Shown here piece by piece: positions 6,844 through 10,790 of a DNA stretch of 10,790 nt. Source of the DNA: Thalassiosira profunda (taxonomy: Eukaryota > Bacillariophyta > Thalassiosirophyceae > Thalassiosirales > Thalassiosiraceae); NCBI GenBank assembly GCA_036939355.1, contig JALLAP010003117.1, positions 1 through 10,790 on the forward strand. The letters are read 5' to 3'. Within the stretch, counting starts at the first letter, position 1. Each line of letters opens with the position of its first letter. The position numbers and the translations under genes were made by a program. The notes under the pieces were generated by a model that saw only the letters and a program-made list of their open reading frames with translations, searched no databases and was not told the origin of the DNA.

Positions 6844-7769
6844 CTATCCAATTTTGTTGTGTGCGTTCAGCTGGGCGTATTCCTGATCCCGTGCCCGAAT
6901 CTTTTCGATGTCCGGGACGATCTCCTGCTTGAACAATTCCAGATTCATGTTGGGGGCGTAATCCTGCAAGCTCTTCCGTTTGTAGNGGGACGATCTCCTG
7001 CTTGAACAATTCCAGATTCATGTTGGGGGCGTAATCCTGCAGGCTCTTCCGTTTGTAGCTCAGGTCGATGGCGCGCTTCAGACGACGCGTCCGTCCAGTG
7101 AGGGTGTCGGGGTCGGCAAGGTCGAGGGCTTCCTTCACGTCCTTCTCGTCTTCGTTGAGGAGATCCTCGTACCGAAGGCCTGTGAGTTCAAGAAAGGAGA
7201 TTGTGAGAAATGAAGCTGCGGCTGCGCCCCAACATTGCCCCACCCCCCGCTGCTTAACATTATGTCCACAATATATTATGCGTCGCGCCCCCCACAAGCG
7301 CGGGTCCCCCAACCGTTCGCCACAGCCCCCCCGCATATGCTGAAAATCTCACGATGCGCTGTAACATCTGATGTGCGCAACAACATTATTTGCAAAGCAC
7401 AAACGCCCCCCCCCCCACCACCATTAGTGATGGAGCGCCAGCGCCAGGAGCTCTTTCTCCGTGACGCCAGAAACGTAGGTACATCCGCCATCTGCTCACC
7501 CCCGAGAGAAGTGATATATAATTCGACGTAAAATAATACCGAGAGCATCGTCCATCGCCCGCCGAGCGCCGAGGATGCAACGGCACGTTACGTCGGCCAT
7601 TTATTATTTGTCTCCCCCCAACACCATCAACCCTTCGACCGCTCCCTGCCCCCAAAGAGCCCCCGAAAATTCGCCACTCACCGTATTGCGACAGCTGTGC
7701 CCCCAGCGCCTTCCCGTACTGGGCGGCGACGAGGCCCATGGTCTTCTCGTACACCATCCGGAGCGCCAT
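6844..7769 (-). CDS. QCR7: Cytochrome bc1 complex (complex III) subunit 7 / UQCRB (14 kDa), two exons, interrupted by an assembly duplication
   Basis: Exon 1 is 7769-7682 (29 codons plus one base). Exon 2 runs from 7179 to the TAG at 6846-6844. Exon 1 encodes an amphipathic start with ALGAQLSQY. Exon 2 reads GLRYEDLLNEDEKDVKEAL, then RTRRLKRAIDLSYKRKSLQ and, near the end, EIVPDIEKIRARDQEYAQL. This order (LGLxxxDxxxEDxDVKEA, RxxRxKRAxDLxxK, then a charged C-terminal helix) is characteristic of QCR7/UQCRB, a matrix-facing subunit of mitochondrial complex III that packs against cytochrome b. Exon 2 contains an N at 6986 between two 72-bp copies. Counted once, the coding length is 351 nt (116 aa plus stop), the normal family size. 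Read literally, the gene is frameshifted after EIV. No cleaved presequence is expected for this subunit. The start ATG has a purine at -3 and G at +4. Confidence 0.93.
6914..7058. repeat. 72-bp direct duplication around a single N (6914-6985 / N6986 / 6987-7058): probable contig-join artefact
   Basis: The two 72-bp copies differ at one base (CTGCAAGCTC against CTGCAGGCTC). They sit inside QCR7 exon 2 and add 73 positions, breaking the frame. With one copy counted, exon 2 reads through into a family-typical C-terminus. Confidence 0.92.
7180..7681 (-). other. Spliceosomal intron of QCR7 (502 nt, phase 1)
   Basis: On the minus strand the donor is G|GTGAGT at 7681 and the acceptor is CTCACAG|G ending at 7180. 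Splicing joins Tyr29 to the split Gly codon, giving SQYGLRYED. It is far longer than the carrier intron. On the sense strand it is rich in G runs (plus-strand C11 at 7406-7416 and several C5-C7 runs), with an AT-rich island around 7510-7540. I found no supported gene inside it. Confidence 0.88.
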
Positions 7770-8146
7770 GGTGGAGGGGCTTTTGCTTGGAGGAGGCGCG
7801 TTGCGGAATATGTGCCCCCCGAGCGCCCGGCAAGCGCCCGGCCAAATGCCCTTGTTGGCGCCCGGGCGCGCTAGGAAAATCGGCGAATGTCATTCGCTTG
7901 AAAACGCGAAGGGCCTGTCGAAAACGATTTGATGCCACCCCTGTGAGCACCGTCACCGTCTCACACAAAGCTCGGCGGGGCTCGCGCTCAACCTGGCGGC
8001 GGTGGCCTCGTAGGTACCTCGTAGCACCCGAAAGAAGCTAGGTTGGCTTTTGCAATTGTGGGGTAGGCTAGGGCACGGCATCGCGTCCAGGTCGGAAGGC
8101 AGCGGCAGGCGAGCACGAGACTACCCATCATCAGCAGTTGGCAATC
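7770..8146. promoter_or_regulatory. Head-to-head promoter region between QCR7 and the SulP transporter
   Basis: This 377-bp region lies between the two divergent start codons. It contains direct repeats of AGCGCCCGG (7822-7830 and 7833-7841), the palindrome GCGCCCGGGCGC (7858-7869), and the inverted repeat GCGAATG-T-CATTCGC (7883-7897). No TATA box is obvious, and the GC-rich words suggest a TATA-less promoter pair. The SulP ATG is preceded by GCAATC, as is the carrier ATG. Regulatory roles are inferred from position and symmetry. Confidence 0.45.
7883..7897. promoter_or_regulatory. Inverted repeat GCGAATG-T-CATTCGC, candidate dimeric factor site
   Basis: Perfect 7-bp arms flank a single central base in the shared QCR7/SulP upstream region, 114 bp from the QCR7 start and 250 bp from the SulP start. 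I do not recognise the factor. Confidence 0.35.
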
Positions 8147-10070
8147 ATGAGCAACCACGACTACCCCGGCGACATTTCCGCCATCTCGGAGAGCATGGAC
8201 AATCACGACGATGCCGTCCAGTACTCCTCGCACAAGCAGGTCGACGATTGGGAGGCCAACAAGGGCTATTACGACGACGACGCCAATTACAATCACGGCC
8301 GGCCGGCCTCCGCCCACCCCGACGATCAGGAAGAAGGAGACGAGGGCGACCGCGGCGTCGACTCCCTCTGCGCCGACCTCTCCTGCCTCTGCCTTCCCAC
8401 GTGCGCCCGCCGCCCCGCGGACGTGTGCACCCGCTCCGGCGGCTGGATGCTGGCGAACGCCGACCAATTCATCTCGTCGATCATCGTGGCCATCACGCTG
8501 ATCCCCGAGAGCATCAGCTACGCGCTGATTGCCGGGCTGCCCCCGAGCGCGGCATTGCAGAGCTCGTGGATTGCCAACATTGTCACTTCTGTTGTCGGGG
8601 GGCGGCCGGGCATGATAACCAGCGCGTCCGGATTGGCGGGCCTCCTGCTGTGGCGGTTGGTCAACACGGCCACCGTCGTCGACCAGCCCGGGATCATGTT
8701 CGTGCCATACGTCGTCATATTCGCCGGCATCCTCCAGTGCCTCGCCGCCTTCCTCGGATTCGGGCGGCTGGTCTCGGCCTTCCCCGCCCCCGTCGTGGTG
8801 GGCATGGTCAACGCCATGGCGTTGCTGCTCCTCGCCCTCCAATGCCGGTACGCGAAGGAGTTTCCCCTGACGCAAGAGGAGGTCGACAACGGGTGGGCCG
8901 TCGAGGGAACGGCGCCCGCGGCGGAGGTGTCGTGGAACGTCGCCCTCTTCGCCTACTTCGGAGAGGGGTACGAGTGGATCTCTCCCGGGTTAGATTTGGG
9001 AATTTACGCGGCCGAGGTGGCGGCGGCTTTTGTGATTAGCATGTACCTGCCCAAGCTGACGACGTTCCTGCCGGCGACGCTGGTGAGCGTGCTGGTCATC
9101 GTGGCGGTGGAGTTTGGGTTGGCGCGGCAGTTTGGCGTGGAGACGCCGCTGATTGGAGACTATGGCGGGGCACAGGTCGTGACGCCCTGGTCCACCATCT
9201 TCTCCTCCGAGTACACCCTCCCTTCTCTGGCGTCGTGGGAGAGCTGGAAGCTCATCCTCGGCTACGGATCGGCCCTCTTCGCCACCCAGTTTACGGAGAC
9301 CGCCATCTCACTCAATGTCGTGGACCGTCTCGACGAATCGCAGGGTCCCGGCTTCCTTGTTCTGATCGGCCAGGGCCTTGCCAACGTCGTTTCTGCAATC
9401 TTTGGGGGCATGGGTGGATCGGGCGTCGTTAGCATGTCCGTTCTCGCCGATCGGACGTTCGGGACAACCTGCCTCTCGACCTTCCTGACCGGCTTGGTGC
9501 TCTTCGTCTTCGTGACGTGGGGGTATCCCGTCATCAACTACATCCCGCTGAGCGCCGTGTCGGGCATTTCCATCGCCATGGTCTGCAGTTTCATCCAGTG
9601 GCGGTCCATGGTGGCCACGTTCACGACTTGCCTTCCCAACAGCAAGCGCGACCAGCTCCCTCCGCAGTACAACATTGCGCGGCTGGATGTGCTCGTCATG
9701 CTTCTCGTCACTGCCGCGTGTCTCATAGTCGACATTGCAACGCTGGGCATGTTCGTTCTGGGCGTGGTCATTTTTGCCTACACGGCCGCGCGGGCGCGGT
9801 TCGCGAGGGGGGAAGAAGAGGCACAGGAGGACGAGGAAGTGGTCGAAGCGGATAATGAAAAGTTTGGCGATGAGGANGAGGGGGGAAGAAGAGGCACAGG
9901 AGGACGAGGAAGTGGTCGAAGCGGATAATGAAAAGTTTGGCGATGAGGAAAGGCAGGGGTTTCCGGTGGCAGACGAGAGATACGAGGACGTCACGATGAG
10001 AAACAACAACGACCGACAGGACTGCCAAGTGATGCAGTTGGCGGAGGAACAAATATTCCCGGTCCAATGA
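8147..10070 (+). CDS. SulP/SLC26-family anion transporter without STAS domain; interrupted by an assembly duplication
   Basis: With one copy of the 72-bp duplication at 9805-9949 counted, the ORF is 616 aa. Residues 1-70 are hydrophilic and Asp-rich, followed by a Cys cluster (75, 80, 82, 86, 94). The membrane domain starts near 105 with IPESISYALIAGLPP (119-133), the SulP hallmark before helix 3. About a dozen hydrophobic segments follow up to ~550. NVVDRLDESQGPG and FGGMGGSGVVSMSV (about 419-432) match the conserved segment of bacterial and algal SulP proteins. After the last helix (about 525-548) comes only a ~65-residue acidic Glu/Asp tail. The cytosolic STAS domain usual in SLC26/SulP is absent. 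The likely role is transport of sulfate, bicarbonate or another small anion at a cell or organelle membrane; the substrate is not predictable. The ATG at 8147 has A at -3 and precedes the whole domain. Confidence 0.88.
9805..9949. repeat. 72-bp direct duplication around a single N (9805-9876 / N9877 / 9878-9949): probable contig-join artefact
   Basis: The two 72-bp copies are identical. They lie in the acidic C-terminal coding part of the SulP gene. The extra 73 positions shift the frame and create a false stop near 9928. One copy gives an open frame to TGA at 10068-10070. Confidence 0.93.
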
Positions 10071-10407
10071 GAGGGAATGAGCAATCACTTGACGGGCATT
10101 GGGATGTGGGGCCAATATGGACGTGGTTGTATGTCTGAGAGAGAATTAGGTATCGTAGATAGAGAGTACATTGAGCTTAAAAAGAATGCACAACAATGAA
10201 GACTGGCTGAACCTTATACATCGTAGTAGATCGAGCCCAACTTCAGACACCGTTGCCATTCTGCCGACGAGTCGAGGAGAGTGCAAGTTGGTATTGCCAT
10301 GCCGCTGGTGCCTACCGATCGACTTCAACGCTTCACAGCTAAAGGTGCGAAGTCCACAGGATTGCCAGCCCTCAGATCCCTCGCGCAAACAAAGAGCCCC
10401 ATCATTT
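10071..10407. other. Gene-free convergent 3' region between the SulP and CHI-like genes
   Basis: The two flanking genes end here, so the 337 bp should hold both 3' UTRs and polyadenylation sites. Short open frames on each strand have no recognisable motifs. I see no RNA gene or repeat. Confidence 0.45.
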
Positions 10408-10790
10408 TTACAACTCCTTCACTCCCTTTAAGACGCTCTCCAAATGCGTCGGGCTCACGGCATCGTCCCCGTAGTACACGTCGCAGAGTGCCCGCGTGAA
10501 AACCGCGCTCTTAATTTGGCCCAGCCCTCCCGTGGCGTTCTTGTACAGGAGCACGTCCCCCCGGATCGTCATCTCCATCTCCGCACCCTCCACCAGGTCC
10601 ACTTTGGGGTTCAGCTTCTTGAATTCCTCCAGCGATCCCAGATCCTCCCCGTGCATGCGCGGCTCGAGGGCCTCGATGATGGCGGCAGTGTACTTGTCGA
10701 TGGACAGGCCGCGGTTCATCACAATTCGGATTGTACGGGGATAGGCGGGGTCCAGCAGGGCCTTCTTCACTTCCGCCTCTCCCTGGGTCT
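10408..10790 (-). CDS. Chalcone-isomerase-fold (CHI-like / fatty-acid-binding-type) protein, C-terminal part, runs off the right edge
   Basis: The frame is open from the window edge at 10790 to the stop at 10408-10410. The apparent start at 10770 is an internal GTG: the frame continues upstream with TQGEAE, so the N-terminus lies outside the window. Visible features are IRIVMNRGLSIDKY (about 10695-10735), a counterpart of the Arg-x-x-Ser-xx-K segment of the CHI fold, then VEGAEMEMTIRGDVLLY. ALCDVYYGDDAVSPTHLESVLKG comes next in two parts (ALCDVYYGDDAVSP, then HLESVLKG), corresponding to the conserved ALxDVYLGxxPVSP...KESVLKGL end of the family. Members include plant chalcone isomerases, plastid fatty-acid-binding proteins and mitochondrial CHI-fold proteins. 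True isomerase activity is unlikely in a protist and the catalytic set cannot be checked on this fragment. It is convergent with the SulP gene. Confidence 0.82.
   Translation of the reverse strand, partial: TQGEAEVKKALLDPAYPRTIRIVMNRGLSIDKYTAAIIEALEPRMHGEDLGSLEEFKKLNPKVDLVEGAEMEMTIRGDVLLYKNATGGLGQIKSAVFTRALCDVYYGDDAVSPTHLESVLKGVKEL

Noticed and set aside
6914..7058. Genuine tandem repeat or programmed frameshift in QCR7
   Set aside because: The N between copies, the identical 72-bp size at a second locus, and the clean family-length protein with one copy all point to an assembly artefact.
7988..8875. Long minus-strand ORF (295 aa) opposite the SulP 5' half, and a 329-aa plus-strand ORF at 8050-9039
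   Set aside because: Both are His/Arg/Gly-rich out-of-frame shadows of the GC-rich SulP coding sequence, with no recognisable motif.
1..10790. tRNA, rRNA, CRISPR array, prokaryotic operon, or phage/defence system
   Set aside because: I found no tRNA A/B-box pair, no regularly spaced repeats, and no defence-type protein. Gene structure with introns is eukaryotic.

Overview
This window reads as nuclear DNA of a microbial eukaryote, most likely a stramenopile alga and plausibly a centric diatom. The support is spliceosomal GT-AG introns in two genes (76 and 502 nt), nuclear genes for mitochondrial proteins (an SLC25 carrier and the complex III subunit QCR7/UQCRB), monocistronic genes packed on both strands with gaps of 90-750 bp, and good codon-level coding signal. 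The diatom assignment is an inference; no single feature proves it.

Layout. (1) 4-1110 (+): last exon of a GT14 xylosyltransferase-like glycosyltransferase followed by an R-type beta-trefoil lectin-like module and a KDEL-like C-terminus. (2) 1371-2576 (+): extended short-chain dehydrogenase/reductase of the DFR/CCR/Gre2 type with a short hydrophobic leader. (3) 2666-3430 (-): acidic low-complexity protein with a 13-residue repeat and a UIM-like helix. (4) 4186-5119 (+): acidic ORF with a probable one-base frameshift and a C-terminus that weakly recalls Crypton-type tyrosine recombinases but stops just after H-S-W-R. (5) 5120-5663: gene-free stretch with TACGTA and TTGCAATTGCAA palindromes and a G12 tract. 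(6) 5664-6666 (+): two-exon SLC25 mitochondrial carrier. (7) 6844-7769 (-): two-exon QCR7. (8) 7770-8146: head-to-head promoter region. (9) 8147-10070 (+): SulP/SLC26-type anion transporter without a STAS domain. (10) 10071-10407: gene-free. (11) 10408-10790 (-): C-terminal part of a chalcone-isomerase-fold protein that runs off the right edge.

There are two single-N positions, at 6986 and 9877. Each is flanked by a direct duplication of exactly 72 bp and breaks a conserved gene (QCR7 and SulP). Counting only one 72-bp copy makes both reading frames whole: a 116-aa QCR7 and a 616-aa SulP. These are almost certainly contig-joining artefacts, not biology.

The genes do not form an obvious pathway. 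Two neighbours concern mitochondrial function (SLC25 carrier and QCR7, convergent), and QCR7 shares an upstream region with the anion transporter. I see no operon, CRISPR, rRNA, tRNA or defence-like cassette. The most interesting points are the GT14/beta-trefoil architecture, the STAS-less SulP with a Cys/Asp-rich N-terminus, and the recombinase-like remnant. I found no convincing undescribed multi-gene system.
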